Source: RCIO01 sp035555795 (GTDB taxonomy: Bacteria; Pseudomonadota; Alphaproteobacteria; Rhizobiales; Rhizobiaceae). Taken from it: a DNA stretch of 64,000 nucleotides. The notes under the pieces are model-generated. The model saw only the letters and a list, made by a program, of their open reading frames with translations. It was not told the DNA's origin and made no database searches. Position numbers and translations under genes: made by a program. Position 1 is the stretch's first letter, and the number at the start of each line of letters is the position of its first letter. This document shows positions 55,698-64,000 of this stretch, one piece after another. The stretch lies in contig DATMGE010000072.1 of NCBI GenBank assembly GCA_035555795.1, forward strand, positions 62,001 to 126,000. The letters are read 5' to 3'.

Positions 55698-56675
55698 ATG
55701 CCCAAGGCCCTCATCACTTGCATGCATCTGCAACGCCATTTCGCAAAGTTCCGCGCCGAGTTCGACGCCGTCGGCGTCGAGCCGGTGCTGCCGCCCATAC
55801 CGGGCCAGCAGTTCGATGCAGAGGACATGGAGCGCCTGCTTCCGGGCATGGATTCCATCATCGCCGGCGACGATGCCATCACCCGCGAAGCCATCGCGGC
55901 CGCCAAGGCCAAGGGCCTGCGCGCGGTGATCAAATGGGGTATCGGCACAGACGGCATCGACAAGGTAGCTGCGGCCGAGCTCGGCATTCCCGTCTACAAC
56001 ACGCCCGGCGTCTTCGGCGACGAGGTGGCGGATCTTGGAATGGCCTATCTCCTGTCGCTGCTGCGCGGCCTGCACCGCATGGACGCCTCCGTGCGGCAGG
56101 GTGGGTGGCTCAAGGTCGAGGGCCGCAGCCTGTCAGGCCTGGTCGCGGGCGTGGTTGGACTGGGCTCCATCGGCCGGGCCGTCGCGCGCCGCTGCGCCGC
56201 CTTCGGCATGGAGGTCATCGGCTCCGACGAGCAGCCGATCGACGCGCTGACGCTGGAAGGCGCGCAAGCGAAGCAGGTGCCGTTCACGACCTTGCTGTCG
56301 CGCGCCGATGTAGTGCTCATCGCCTGCAACCTGACGGCCACCAACCGCCACCTGTTCAACGAGGAGGCCTTCGCGCAGATGAAGCGCGGGTCCTATCTGG
56401 TGAATGTGGCGCGCGGGCCGCTGGTCAAGGAAAGCGCGCTGATCGCTGCCTTGCAGAGCGGCCATCTGGCTGGTGCCGGCCTCGATGTCTTCGAGGTCGA
56501 GCCGCTGCCGGAGGACAGCCCGCTGAAGGCGATGGAGAATGTCGTGCTCGGCACGCATAACGGCTCCAACACCGTCGATGCCGTGAACCGCGTGAACCGC
56601 ATGACGGTGGACATCCTTTTCGATGTGCTCGGCGTGCGCAAGATCGAGGGCTGGACGCCCAACCGGGTTGCCTGA
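55698..56675 (+). CDS. D-isomer-specific 2-hydroxyacid dehydrogenase
   Basis: NAD(P)-dependent oxidation or reduction of a 2-hydroxy/2-keto acid. The 325-residue product has the nucleotide loop GLGSIGRAVARRCAAFGMEV. The catalytic Arg is in NVARGPLV, Glu in LDVFEVEPLP and His in GTHNGSN. It resembles 3-phosphoglycerate dehydrogenase without the regulatory ACT domain. Position after the cytidylyltransferase points to a sugar-acid or glycerate branch of polysaccharide synthesis, which is inference. Confidence 0.92.
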   Translation: MPKALITCMHLQRHFAKFRAEFDAVGVEPVLPPIPGQQFDAEDMERLLPGMDSIIAGDDAITREAIAAAKAKGLRAVIKWGIGTDGIDKVAAAELGIPVYNTPGVFGDEVADLGMAYLLSLLRGLHRMDASVRQGGWLKVEGRSLSGLVAGVVGLGSIGRAVARRCAAFGMEVIGSDEQPIDALTLEGAQAKQVPFTTLLSRADVVLIACNLTATNRHLFNEEAFAQMKRGSYLVNVARGPLVKESALIAALQSGHLAGAGLDVFEVEPLPEDSPLKAMENVVLGTHNGSNTVDAVNRVNRMTVDILFDVLGVRKIEGWTPNRVA

Positions 56676-56712
56676 CAAGCCGATATCGACGCGTGGGGTG
56701 AACTGCGCGGGC

Positions 56713-57855
56713 ATGCATGTCGCGGTCATCGTCAACGACCGCGACTACTTCCTGCGCCACCGCCTGCCGGTGGTCGAGGCACTGGTGGGGCAGGGCGCCG
56801 CGGTGACGGTGCTTGCCGGCGGAAATACCGCGCCGCCGCCCATGCCGCGCAACTGGTCCTTCCGGCACCTGCCGATCGATCGCCTGTCGATCAATCCGGT
56901 GAAGGATGCCGGACTGTTCTTCCGCGCGCTTGGCCACCTATGGCGATTGCGGGCCGATGCGCTTCATCTCATCACCCTGAAACCGGCCGTCTATGGCGGC
57001 ATGGCCGCCATGCTGCTCAGGCTCGCCGGCAGGGGGCCGCGCCGGGTGGTCATCACCATACCGGGCCTCGGGCGGCTGATGTCACCGCAGGGGCAGGGAG
57101 CGGGTCGCCTGTCCGGCCTGTTGCGCGGCTGCGTCGGCGGGGTGATCGGTTTCCTGTCGCGCCGGCGCGGGGTCGTCTTCACTTTCGAGACGGGGCATGA
57201 CAGGCAGGTCTGGATCGACAGCGGTTTCATCCGCGCCGATCATTCCGTCGTCGTGCGCGGGGCAGGCGTCGATCCGCGTCGCTTCAGCCCGCGCGAGGGC
57301 GCGCGCACACCCGGACCGCTGCGCGTGCTCTACGCCTCGCGCCTGCTCAGGTCGAAGGGGCTCGACAGCTTTCTCGATGCGGCGCGGGCGATGCGCGGCC
57401 GGATGGAATTCATCGTCGCGGGCTGGGGCGATCCCGCCGATGGGGACGGCTACGATCCAGAGGAACTGGCCGCCGAAAAAGCGATCAGCTTTCGCGGCAA
57501 TGTCGCGGACATGCCGTCGCTCTTGCGCGCGGTCGATCTCATCTGCCTGCCGACGCGCTATGGCGAAGGCATACCGCGCATCCTGATCGAGGCGGCCGCC
57601 TGCGGCCTGCCCTGCATCGCGACAGACGGCGACGGCTGCCGCACCATCGTGGTGGACGGTGTGACGGGAACGATCGTCGCAGGTGGCGACCCGGCCGCGA
57701 TCACCCAGGCGCTCATCCACGCGCTGGAGAGCTATGCCGCGTCGCCGGAGAAGCTCGTCGCGCAGGGCGGGGCCGCCCGCGGGCATGTGCTGGAAGGCGG
57801 CTTCAGCGACGAGGCGGTGACCGCCGAGTTCCTGTCGCTGCTGCTGAAGGATTAG
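56713..57855 (+). CDS. GT4 glycosyltransferase
   Basis: The 380-residue GT-B enzyme has the N-terminal MHVAVIVNDRDYFLRHRLPVV, TLKPAVYGGMAA in the acceptor domain, and the donor-site motifs LYASRLLRSKGLDSFLDA, CLPTRYGEGIPRILIEAAACGLPCIA and DGVTGTIV. The pattern is close to group 1 transferases of capsule and O-antigen clusters. The sugar is unknown. It converges with galE, the two stops being three bases apart. Confidence 0.92.
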   Translation: MHVAVIVNDRDYFLRHRLPVVEALVGQGAAVTVLAGGNTAPPPMPRNWSFRHLPIDRLSINPVKDAGLFFRALGHLWRLRADALHLITLKPAVYGGMAAMLLRLAGRGPRRVVITIPGLGRLMSPQGQGAGRLSGLLRGCVGGVIGFLSRRRGVVFTFETGHDRQVWIDSGFIRADHSVVVRGAGVDPRRFSPREGARTPGPLRVLYASRLLRSKGLDSFLDAARAMRGRMEFIVAGWGDPADGDGYDPEELAAEKAISFRGNVADMPSLLRAVDLICLPTRYGEGIPRILIEAAACGLPCIATDGDGCRTIVVDGVTGTIVAGGDPAAITQALIHALESYAASPEKLVAQGGAARGHVLEGGFSDEAVTAEFLSLLLKD

Positions 57856-57858
57856 GGT

Positions 57859-58845
57859 TCAGCGGTTGCGCTTGCGCAGCTGTTCTTCCCACGCGACGGC
57901 ATGCCGCACGATCAGTTCCAGATCGTCATATTCCGGCACCCAGCCGAACGCGGCCCGCGCGCGGGCCGCATTCGCCACGATGGCGACGGCGTCGCCGGCG
58001 CGGCGCTCGCGCTCGCGCACCTCGAAATCGTTGCCGGTGACCCGCTTCACCGCCGCGATCACCTCGCGCACTGAATAGCCGCGCCCGTAGCCGCAATTGG
58101 CGACGAGGCTGTCGCCGCCGTCGCGCAGTCGCGTGAGTGCGAGATAATGCGCCTCGGCGAGATCCCAGACATGGATGTAGTCGCGCACGCAGGTGCCGTC
58201 CGGCGTCGGATAGTCGGTGCCGTAGATTTCCATGAAACGGCGCTTGCCGGTCGCCGCTTCCGACGCGACCTTGATCAGATGCGTTGCGCCCTTCGTCGAT
58301 TGGCCGGTGCGGCCGGCGGGGTCGGCGCCCGAGACGTTGAAATAGCGCAGTGCCGTATAGCGGAAATCATGCGCCAGCGCCGTGTCGCGCAGCATCAGCT
58401 CCGTCATCAGCTTGGAGGTGCCGTAGGGCGATTCGGGCAGCGTGCGTTCCTCCTCCGTCACCGGCATGCGCTCGGGGCTGCCATAGACGGCGGCCGTGGA
58501 GGAGAAGATGAAGTTCTTCACGCCGGTCCGCACGGCGCTTTCGATCAGCGCGCGCGACCTGACGGTGTTGTTCTCATAGTAGCCGAGCGGGTCGGCGACG
58601 GATTCGGGAACGATGATCGAGCCGGCGAAGTGGATGATGGCGTCGGCATCATGTGCGCGGATCGTGTCCTCCACGAGGGCCTGGTCGCCGATGTCGCCGA
58701 CGACGAGCTGTGCGGCATCCGCCACCGCCCAGTCGAAACCGGTGCTGAGGCGGTCGATGACCACCACCTTTTCGCCGCAGTCGAGCAGCTTCCACACCAT
58801 GTGGCTGCCTATATAGCCGGCGCCGCCGGTGACAAGAACGGACAT
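57859..58845 (-). CDS. galE: UDP-glucose 4-epimerase
   Basis: Interconverts UDP-glucose and UDP-galactose, or the N-acetyl forms. The 328-residue product has the NAD loop VTGGAGYIGSHMV, HFAGSIIVPESV, SSTAAVYG and the catalytic YGTSKLMTE. The start MSVLVTGG places the first strand at the N-terminus; an upstream in-frame ATG would add 13 residues. It is the only gene of its strand between two plus-strand glycosyltransferases. Confidence 0.95.
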   Translation of the reverse strand: MSVLVTGGAGYIGSHMVWKLLDCGEKVVVIDRLSTGFDWAVADAAQLVVGDIGDQALVEDTIRAHDADAIIHFAGSIIVPESVADPLGYYENNTVRSRALIESAVRTGVKNFIFSSTAAVYGSPERMPVTEEERTLPESPYGTSKLMTELMLRDTALAHDFRYTALRYFNVSGADPAGRTGQSTKGATHLIKVASEAATGKRRFMEIYGTDYPTPDGTCVRDYIHVWDLAEAHYLALTRLRDGGDSLVANCGYGRGYSVREVIAAVKRVTGNDFEVRERERRAGDAVAIVANAARARAAFGWVPEYDDLELIVRHAVAWEEQLRKRNR

Positions 58846-58943
58846 TCGATTTTCTCCGTGGAAGCCCTTCCGCTGAATAGCCATTTGGCCTTCCAGCGTC
58901 GAGACACGTTTGTGCCCGCCGTGTCATGTGGTAGGTGAGGGGC

Positions 58944-60053
58944 ATGGAGCGGGTGGCATTCATCTACTGGGGGCGCAGAGGCTCCCTGTCCCAGTTCACA
59001 CTCGAACTGGCGGAGGCTTCCGAGCGCCAGCGCCTCGTCGACGCCACCTTTTCCGTATCGCGAAACAACGAATCGTTCGACATATTCGCCCCGCTGGGGG
59101 ACCGCATCGTTCCGGTCGATACGTTCGTGCCGACGCATGGCGCGCTGTCGCGCATCTATCGCGTCCCGACATTGCGCCAGGCGATGCTCGATATGGTCGC
59201 CAGGCGCCGCATCCAGTGGGTCGTCAACTTGATGCCGCATGTCTGGTCGCCCTTCGTCACGCCGGCGATCCAGGCGACCGGCGCACGCTATGCCGCCGTC
59301 GTGCACGATGCACGCCGCCATCCGGGCGATCATCGCGGCCTGGTCAACTGGTGGACCCTGCGCGACGCGCGCAATGCCGAGCTTCTGTTTACATTGAGTT
59401 CCGCGGTGGGCAGCCAATTGGGTGCGATGCCGGCCTTTGACGGGCGCAGGATCGTGCCGCTGCAGCATCCCGAGCTCACCTACGGACAGGCGGCGCGGGC
59501 GCGGCACTACGATCCCGGCCGACCGATCAGGCTCATGTTCCTTGGCCGGATCATGCCTTACAAGGGGCTGGGCAATTTCCTCGACATGATCGAGAACCTT
59601 CGCGCCGTCGGCCTTCCGGTCGAGTTCGGCGTGTTCGGCGAGGGGCCGCTCGGGACGGATGGCGCGCGCATCGAGGCACTCGGGGGCGAGATCGTCAATC
59701 GCTGGATGGCGGCAAACGAATTGCCCCTTTTGCTCGACCGCTTCGACGCGGTGGTGCTTTCGCATATCGAGGCGAGCCAGTCGGGCGTGGTCGCCACCGC
59801 GCATGGTGCGGGCATGCCGGTGGTGGCGACGCCGGTCGGCGGCCTGATCGAACAGATTCGCGATGGCGAGACGGGCGTCCTCGCAGAGCGAGCAGATGGC
59901 ACCGCGCTTGCCCAGGCCGTGCTCCGGCTGGTCAAGACGCCCGGCCTTTACGACGGGATTGCCGCGAACATCCTGCGATGCCGCGCCGGGCAATCCATGG
60001 AATCCTTCCTCGCGCGCGTGGTCGAGAATCTGGCGGCGATGCCGAAGCGCTGA
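58944..60053 (+). CDS. GT4-like glycosyltransferase
   Basis: The 369-residue GT-B enzyme starts MERVAFIYWGRRGSLSQFTLELA. It has LMFLGRIMPYKGLGNFLDMIENL, FGEGPLG, NRWMAANELPLLLDRFDAVVLSHIEASQSGVVATAHGAGMPVVATPVGGLIEQI and DGETGV across the donor domain, in the usual GT4 order. GTGAGGGGC precedes the ATG. It converges with the GT2 gene on the other strand, two bases apart. Confidence 0.9.
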   Translation: MERVAFIYWGRRGSLSQFTLELAEASERQRLVDATFSVSRNNESFDIFAPLGDRIVPVDTFVPTHGALSRIYRVPTLRQAMLDMVARRRIQWVVNLMPHVWSPFVTPAIQATGARYAAVVHDARRHPGDHRGLVNWWTLRDARNAELLFTLSSAVGSQLGAMPAFDGRRIVPLQHPELTYGQAARARHYDPGRPIRLMFLGRIMPYKGLGNFLDMIENLRAVGLPVEFGVFGEGPLGTDGARIEALGGEIVNRWMAANELPLLLDRFDAVVLSHIEASQSGVVATAHGAGMPVVATPVGGLIEQIRDGETGVLAERADGTALAQAVLRLVKTPGLYDGIAANILRCRAGQSMESFLARVVENLAAMPKR

Positions 60054-60055
60054 TT

Positions 60056-60934
60056 TTACCAGCCGGAAGCCAGCGGCCGCAATTTCATCGCCTGCGCCGC
60101 CCGCCGCAATATGCGGGGGCTGAGCGCCAGCCTTGCCGCCTTCATCCCACGGCCAAGCGCGCGCCCCGGCGCGGCCTCGAACAGATGGGCGCGGGCGGCC
60201 GCCGCCGCCGAGATCAGCATGAAGGCCGCGTCCTCCGTCCTGTGTTCGGGGTCGCGCAGCGCGGCGGCCAGCGCCATATTGGCTTCGTGGACGGCGGCAT
60301 AGGAGGTCCATGTGCCGGCCATGGTCCGCGATTGCGGATGGACGCCGTAGGAATAGACGGTCTGCGGAAAGCTCTCGCGCCTGATTGCGTGGCCGAGCAG
60401 GCGCAGCATCATTTCGCGGTCCCCGGCAAGACCGACATCGGTGCGGAATGGCCCGGCGCGCTCGTATAAGTCGCGGCGCACGAGGCGGGAATTGATGGTG
60501 GGATTGCCGAAGAGCACCGACGCCCGGTCCATGCGGCGGCGATGATGGTCGCTCGTCCATATGGTGCGCTGCGCATCGACCATCGCGGCCTCGCCGGTCG
60601 CCAGGCAGGCATTCGTGGCGAGCGCATGGGCGAGGAGTTCGCGCAGCGGCGTTTCGACCCTGTCATCGGCATTCAGCCAGAGCACATATCGGCCGGAAGA
60701 TGCGGCCAGCGCCTTGTTGAGGCCGTCATAGATGGAATTGTCCGAATGGCCGGCGATCCGCACGCCGGCTTCGGCGAGGAAAGCCTGCGTGCCGTCGCTG
60801 GAGCCGCCGTCGGCGGCGACGATCTCGAAGGCCGTGCCGTCGAGCGCGGCATGCACGGAGGCGATCGCGTCGGGGAGATGTTCCATCGCGTCGCGGCAGG
60901 GGATGATGACCGATATGTCGACTGGGCGCGCCAT
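60056..60934 (-). CDS. Family 2 glycosyltransferase
   Basis: The 292-residue product has the GT2 motifs DISVIIPCRDAMEHLPDAI, AADGGSSDGTQAF, SIYDGLNKALAASSGRYVLWLNADD (the DxD-like site) and GLAGDREMMLRLL. The pattern SDNSIYDGLNKAL is shared with WcaA-like transferases. It has no membrane helix. The start MARPVDISV is preferred; the frame is open upstream but has an atypical Arg-rich stretch. Confidence 0.9.
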   Translation of the reverse strand: MARPVDISVIIPCRDAMEHLPDAIASVHAALDGTAFEIVAADGGSSDGTQAFLAEAGVRIAGHSDNSIYDGLNKALAASSGRYVLWLNADDRVETPLRELLAHALATNACLATGEAAMVDAQRTIWTSDHHRRRMDRASVLFGNPTINSRLVRRDLYERAGPFRTDVGLAGDREMMLRLLGHAIRRESFPQTVYSYGVHPQSRTMAGTWTSYAAVHEANMALAAALRDPEHRTEDAAFMLISAAAAARAHLFEAAPGRALGRGMKAARLALSPRILRRAAQAMKLRPLASGW

Positions 60935-61153
60935 CCGGGATTGCTGTCTCAGTGGCCGCCGGTGCGGCAAATGCAGGCGGCGTCGCGGCTGAGAGGCGCG
61001 GCGCGGTGTCCGGCGGGTCATCGCATGGTGCGTGGCAAGGTGCAAGTTGCGCACGGCGGACGGTTGACAAGCCGCGGGATTTGCATTGAGGCAAAGGGAT
61101 AGCCATTTTCGCCCTTCGACGAGAAATGGAATGTTTCAGGACAATCGGCGCTG

Positions 61154-61927
61154 ATGCCTAACGACCGCAATCCCGGCTGGACGCGTTTCTACGTCCCGGA
61201 GATACACGACATCCACCCCGCCATGCAGGCCGAGCTGGCGGCGATGTCGGCGCTGTGGCCGGCGCAGGCGCGGGAGCGCTGCGCGCTGCTCGTGGTGCCG
61301 TTCTGGATGGGCGAGCTTGCGCTGGCGGATCATCCCGATTTCTGGACCGCGCTGGCCGCCATGCCCGGCGAAAAGGTGCTCCATGGCTGGACTCACACGC
61401 TGGGGCCGGATTTGTGGAACTGGCTGCTCTACGGTCACGACAACCGGTCGGAATTTGCCCGGCTGAGCGCGGACGAGGCGCGCAGGCGTCTCGCCGATGG
61501 TGTCGCCGCGCTGGAAAATACGATGGGCGTTCGCCCCCGCTGGTTCTGCGCGCCGCGATGGCAGCAATCGGCGGCGGTCGCGCCTGTGCTGAAGGAAGCC
61601 GGCTTTACCGGCTATATGCTCAGGAACCGGCTTGTGCGCTTTGGGGAGGAGCCGGTGCCGCTGCCCGCGCTCTGCTTCGACGAGGGGCCGCGAAAGACCA
61701 AGGCCGCGCTGCTGCGGCGCTTGCGCGAGCATACGATCGACCGGCTGGTGAGCGCCGGCAAGCCATTCCGCGTCACGCTCCATCCCGACGATGTCAACGA
61801 TGCGCCGACATGGGATCAGGCGACGCGCCTGATGGCGCGTCTGGCGCGCGAGGGCTGGGAACCGCTCTCCGCCGAGGAGGCGATTGCGCGGTGGCGGGCG
61901 CTGCAGGGCGCGCGGCAGCCTGCATGA
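61154..61927 (+). CDS. DUF2334-like polysaccharide deacetylase family protein
   Basis: The 257-residue product resembles the NodB-like/DUF2334 carbohydrate esterase fold: VPEIHDIHPAM with an acidic-His pair, LLVVPFWMG, then HGWTHTLGP where His replaces the usual H(S/T)xxH. CAPRWQQS and TLHPDDVND are the remaining motifs. It may remove an acetyl group from a glycan or glycolipid. Its stop overlaps the start of the LpxB-related gene in an ATGA, so the two are coupled. Confidence 0.82.
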   Translation: MPNDRNPGWTRFYVPEIHDIHPAMQAELAAMSALWPAQARERCALLVVPFWMGELALADHPDFWTALAAMPGEKVLHGWTHTLGPDLWNWLLYGHDNRSEFARLSADEARRRLADGVAALENTMGVRPRWFCAPRWQQSAAVAPVLKEAGFTGYMLRNRLVRFGEEPVPLPALCFDEGPRKTKAALLRRLREHTIDRLVSAGKPFRVTLHPDDVNDAPTWDQATRLMARLAREGWEPLSAEEAIARWRALQGARQPA

Positions 61928-63105
61928 AGCGCGTGCTTTTCCTCAGCAACGGCCATGGCGAGGACGTGATCGCGCTGCGTGTGATCGAGGCGCTGCGCCC
62001 GCTGCTTCCCAAGGCGCGCATTAGCGCCTGGCCGATGGTGGGCGAGGGGGCCGCCTATGCGCGGCAGGGCATGGCGACGCTGGGCGCGGCCAACCGCCTG
62101 CCGAGCGCCGGCTTCGCCACGCTCGATCCGCAACTGATGCTGCGCGACCTCGGCGCGGGCTGGATCGGCACGCATCTGCGCCAATGGCGCGGGGCGCGGG
62201 CCTTGCGCGGGCAGTTCGATCTCGCCGTCGCGGTGGGAGACATCATCCCGCTGGCGGCGGCGCGCATCGCCCACACGCCCACGGCCTTCATCGGCTGCGC
62301 AAAGTCGGCCTATTATCGCAGCCGTGCCTTCCGCTACAACGGGATCGAAATCGCCATGATGCGCCGCTGCATGGCCGTTTTCCCGCGTGATTCGCGCACG
62401 GCGGAAGAGCTCGCGCAAAAGGGCATCGCCGTGCATGATCTCGGCAATCCGATGATGGATGGTCTGACGCCGTCGCTGGACGAGCTCGGTCTGGAGCAGG
62501 ACAGGCCCGTCGTGGCGCTGCTGCCGGGAACGCGCGACGATGCGGAGGCGAACTGCGTCGATCTCCTGGCCTTCCTGGCGCCCGCCGCGAGCAGGCAGCC
62601 ACTCGACCTCGTCTTCGCCACCGCGCCGGGCCTGCGCATGGACGTGCTGCGCCGGAAACTGGCTGCCGATGCGCGGCTGAAGGCATGGTCCGTGGCCGCC
62701 GGCCAGCCGCATTTCAGGGGGCTGGTCGCCACGATCACGGGACCGGGTGGCATGCGCGCGCGCATCGTCGAAGGCCGCTTCGCCGATGTGCTGATCGCAG
62801 CCGAGCTGGTGGTGGGGATGGCCGGCACCGGCAATGAGCAGGCGGTCGGGCTCGGCCTGCCGCTGGTCGCCGTGCCTTCGGCGGGCATGCAGGGCGAGCG
62901 CTTCGTGCGCATGAAGGCGGAATATTTCGGCGAGGCGGCGCTGACTTTGCCGCGCGACGCCGGCATCATTTCGGCGGCGGTCCATGACCTTCTCAACGAC
63001 CCGGCGCGCCGCGCCGCGATGGGCGAGGCGGGCCGGGAGCGCATGGGACGGCCCGGCGCAAGCCGCGCTATCGCCGCGCGGATCGCAGAACTGGTGGCGG
63101 CATGA
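61924..63105 (+). CDS. Lipid-A-disaccharide-synthase-related protein
   Basis: The 393-residue GT-B protein resembles LpxB-related proteins. It has SNGHGEDVIALRVIEAL at the N-terminus, VGDIIPL and FIGCAKSAYY in the middle, and LLPGTRDDAE plus GMAGTGNEQAVGLGLPLVAVP in the donor domain. It is not the housekeeping LpxB by context, since lpxA, lpxD and fabZ are absent. The product is probably a different glycolipid. ATGA overlaps on both sides couple it to the DUF2334 and GT2 genes. Confidence 0.85.
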   Translation: MKRVLFLSNGHGEDVIALRVIEALRPLLPKARISAWPMVGEGAAYARQGMATLGAANRLPSAGFATLDPQLMLRDLGAGWIGTHLRQWRGARALRGQFDLAVAVGDIIPLAAARIAHTPTAFIGCAKSAYYRSRAFRYNGIEIAMMRRCMAVFPRDSRTAEELAQKGIAVHDLGNPMMDGLTPSLDELGLEQDRPVVALLPGTRDDAEANCVDLLAFLAPAASRQPLDLVFATAPGLRMDVLRRKLAADARLKAWSVAAGQPHFRGLVATITGPGGMRARIVEGRFADVLIAAELVVGMAGTGNEQAVGLGLPLVAVPSAGMQGERFVRMKAEYFGEAALTLPRDAGIISAAVHDLLNDPARRAAMGEAGRERMGRPGASRAIAARIAELVAA

Positions 63106-64000
63106 GCCCGCGCTACTCCGTCGTCATCACTGCGCACAATGCCGCCGGCACCATCGGCGACAGCCTCCGTTCGCTGGCGCGGCAGGAGGGGATCGCGCCG
63201 CGGGATCTCGAAGTGGTTCTGGTCGATGACCGCAGCACGGACGACACGCTTGAGGCCGCCCGCGCGGCGGGACTCGATTGCCTGCGCCCCATCCGCATCG
63301 ACAAGGCGGCATCGTCCGACCTCACCACCCGCCAGCAGGCGCTGGCGGTTGCTTTTACCGAAGCCCGCGGCGACATCGTGCTGACGCTGGATGCCGATGG
63401 CATTGCCGCTCCTCGCTGGGTGCGCCACATGGTCGAGCCCATCGAGCAGGGCAGGGTCGATGCGGTGGCGGGCGGCGTTTCGTTTCGGGCGCGAACGGGC
63501 TGGATCGGCCTGTGGCAGACGGTCGACCAGACCGTCTATCTTTCGATCTGCCGCATTCTCTCGGCGCTGGGCTTTGCCTCCGGCGTGCTCTTCGGCAGCT
63601 TCGCATTCCGGCGTGAACTCTTTGCCGGGATCGACGGCTGGGAGCGGATCGGCCGCACCCTGATCGAGGACATGGCTTTCGCGCATGCCCTGCATGCCGG
63701 GGGTGCCCGCATTGCCTATGACGCGCGGCCGGACATGGAGGTGGAGGCCTGCGCCAGCTGGGGCGTGCTGATCGAACGGGCGAAGCGCGTCAGCGCCGGC
63801 GGTGTTTCGACCCTCTCCATCGCCATCGGCGGCTGGATGGCGCTGCTGATCGCTGCGGCGATCGCTGCCGTGATTTTCGGCAGTGCGGCAATGACGGTGC
63901 TTGCGGTGCGCTATGGTCTGGGGGTAGCCCATACCATGTTCGCCCTGCTGAGGGCGGGGCAGTGGCGGCTTGCGCCATTGGCTTTTCTCTATGAGCCGCT
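63102..64000 (+). CDS. Family 2 glycosyltransferase, cut by the window end
   Basis: The first 299 codons are present and open at the window edge. The GT2 core shows SVVITAHNAAGTIGDSL, VLVDDRSTDDT, LTLDADGIAAP (the DxD site) and the RIGRTLIEDMAFAHAL region. Two hydrophobic helices begin at about 240, as in membrane-bound GT2 enzymes of the hopanoid HpnI or ceramide glucosyltransferase style. Its start overlaps the LpxB-related stop. Confidence 0.9.
   Translation, partial: MSPRYSVVITAHNAAGTIGDSLRSLARQEGIAPRDLEVVLVDDRSTDDTLEAARAAGLDCLRPIRIDKAASSDLTTRQQALAVAFTEARGDIVLTLDADGIAAPRWVRHMVEPIEQGRVDAVAGGVSFRARTGWIGLWQTVDQTVYLSICRILSALGFASGVLFGSFAFRRELFAGIDGWERIGRTLIEDMAFAHALHAGGARIAYDARPDMEVEACASWGVLIERAKRVSAGGVSTLSIAIGGWMALLIAAAIAAVIFGSAAMTVLAVRYGLGVAHTMFALLRAGQWRLAPLAFLYEP

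Noticed and set aside
61064..61092. TTGACA promoter for the DUF2334 unit
   Set aside because: The -35 hexamer is perfect, but no acceptable -10 hexamer occurs at 16-18 bases.
61924..63105. Housekeeping lpxB
   Set aside because: Motifs are of the LpxB-related group, and the usual neighbours lpxD, fabZ, lpxA and lpxI are absent.

Overview
The window looks like a chromosomal segment of an alphaproteobacterium of the order Hyphomicrobiales (Rhizobiales), perhaps a Brucella/Phyllobacterium-type lineage. This rests on high GC, a CcrM-type GANTC methyltransferase of 377 residues, the cox operon order with a small CoxF-like gene, the thrC / M16 peptidase / GNAT / GGDEF-EAL run, and the mutY / DUF721 / dsbA / smc / ppdK run. 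These assignments come from recognising families and gene order by eye; no database search was possible. I see no rRNA, tRNA, CRISPR array, insertion sequence or integrase. No gene-free stretch exceeds 300 bases; the longest, about 290 bases after ppdK, holds only a candidate terminator.

Left part (1-33 kb), housekeeping. An aa3-type cytochrome c oxidase operon (coxB, ctaD, ctaB, coxF-like, ctaG, ctaE) ends at a strong hairpin. It is followed by DUF983, SURF1, ispH, thrB and rnhA. Next come a peroxiredoxin, a stand-alone DsbD-N-like protein, YqgE, and a minus-strand run thrC - M16 peptidase - GNAT - membrane GGDEF/EAL protein. After that are a lipoprotein, a HAD phosphatase, ccrM, a second HAD protein, mutY, dciA-like DUF721, a DsbA-like lipoprotein, smc with a coupled small gene, and ppdK. 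A 68-residue protein and an orphan DUF2793 (phage-tail-like) gene close this part.

Right part (33-64 kb), surface polysaccharide synthesis and export. A minus-strand block (42.9 to 33.2 kb) carries rmlC, rmlB, rmlD, rmlA (dTDP-L-rhamnose). It continues with a 1040-residue glycosyltransferase / membrane hairpin / coiled-coil / methyltransferase fusion, the ABC-2 permease Wzm, the ATPase Wzt with a C-terminal substrate domain, and a free methyltransferase. A plus-strand block (43 to 50.7 kb) starts with two unusual lower-GC fusion genes (GT2 + DUF115-like; FkbM methyltransferase + GT-like) and continues with gmd, fcl and manC. With the opposite-strand manB these give GDP-mannose and GDP-L-fucose. 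Beyond this are a polyprenyl-phosphate sugar transferase, several GT2 and GT4 glycosyltransferases, a cytidylyltransferase paired with a 2-hydroxyacid dehydrogenase, galE, and a coupled DUF2334 deacetylase / LpxB-related / GT2 unit that runs off the window end.

The best candidate for something new is the 36-39 kb fusion protein beside Wzm/Wzt. It combines a transferase, a membrane anchor, a long coiled coil and a methyltransferase in one chain. This suggests a membrane-tethered chain-length ruler and terminator, analogous to but differently built from WbdD of O9a-type O antigens.
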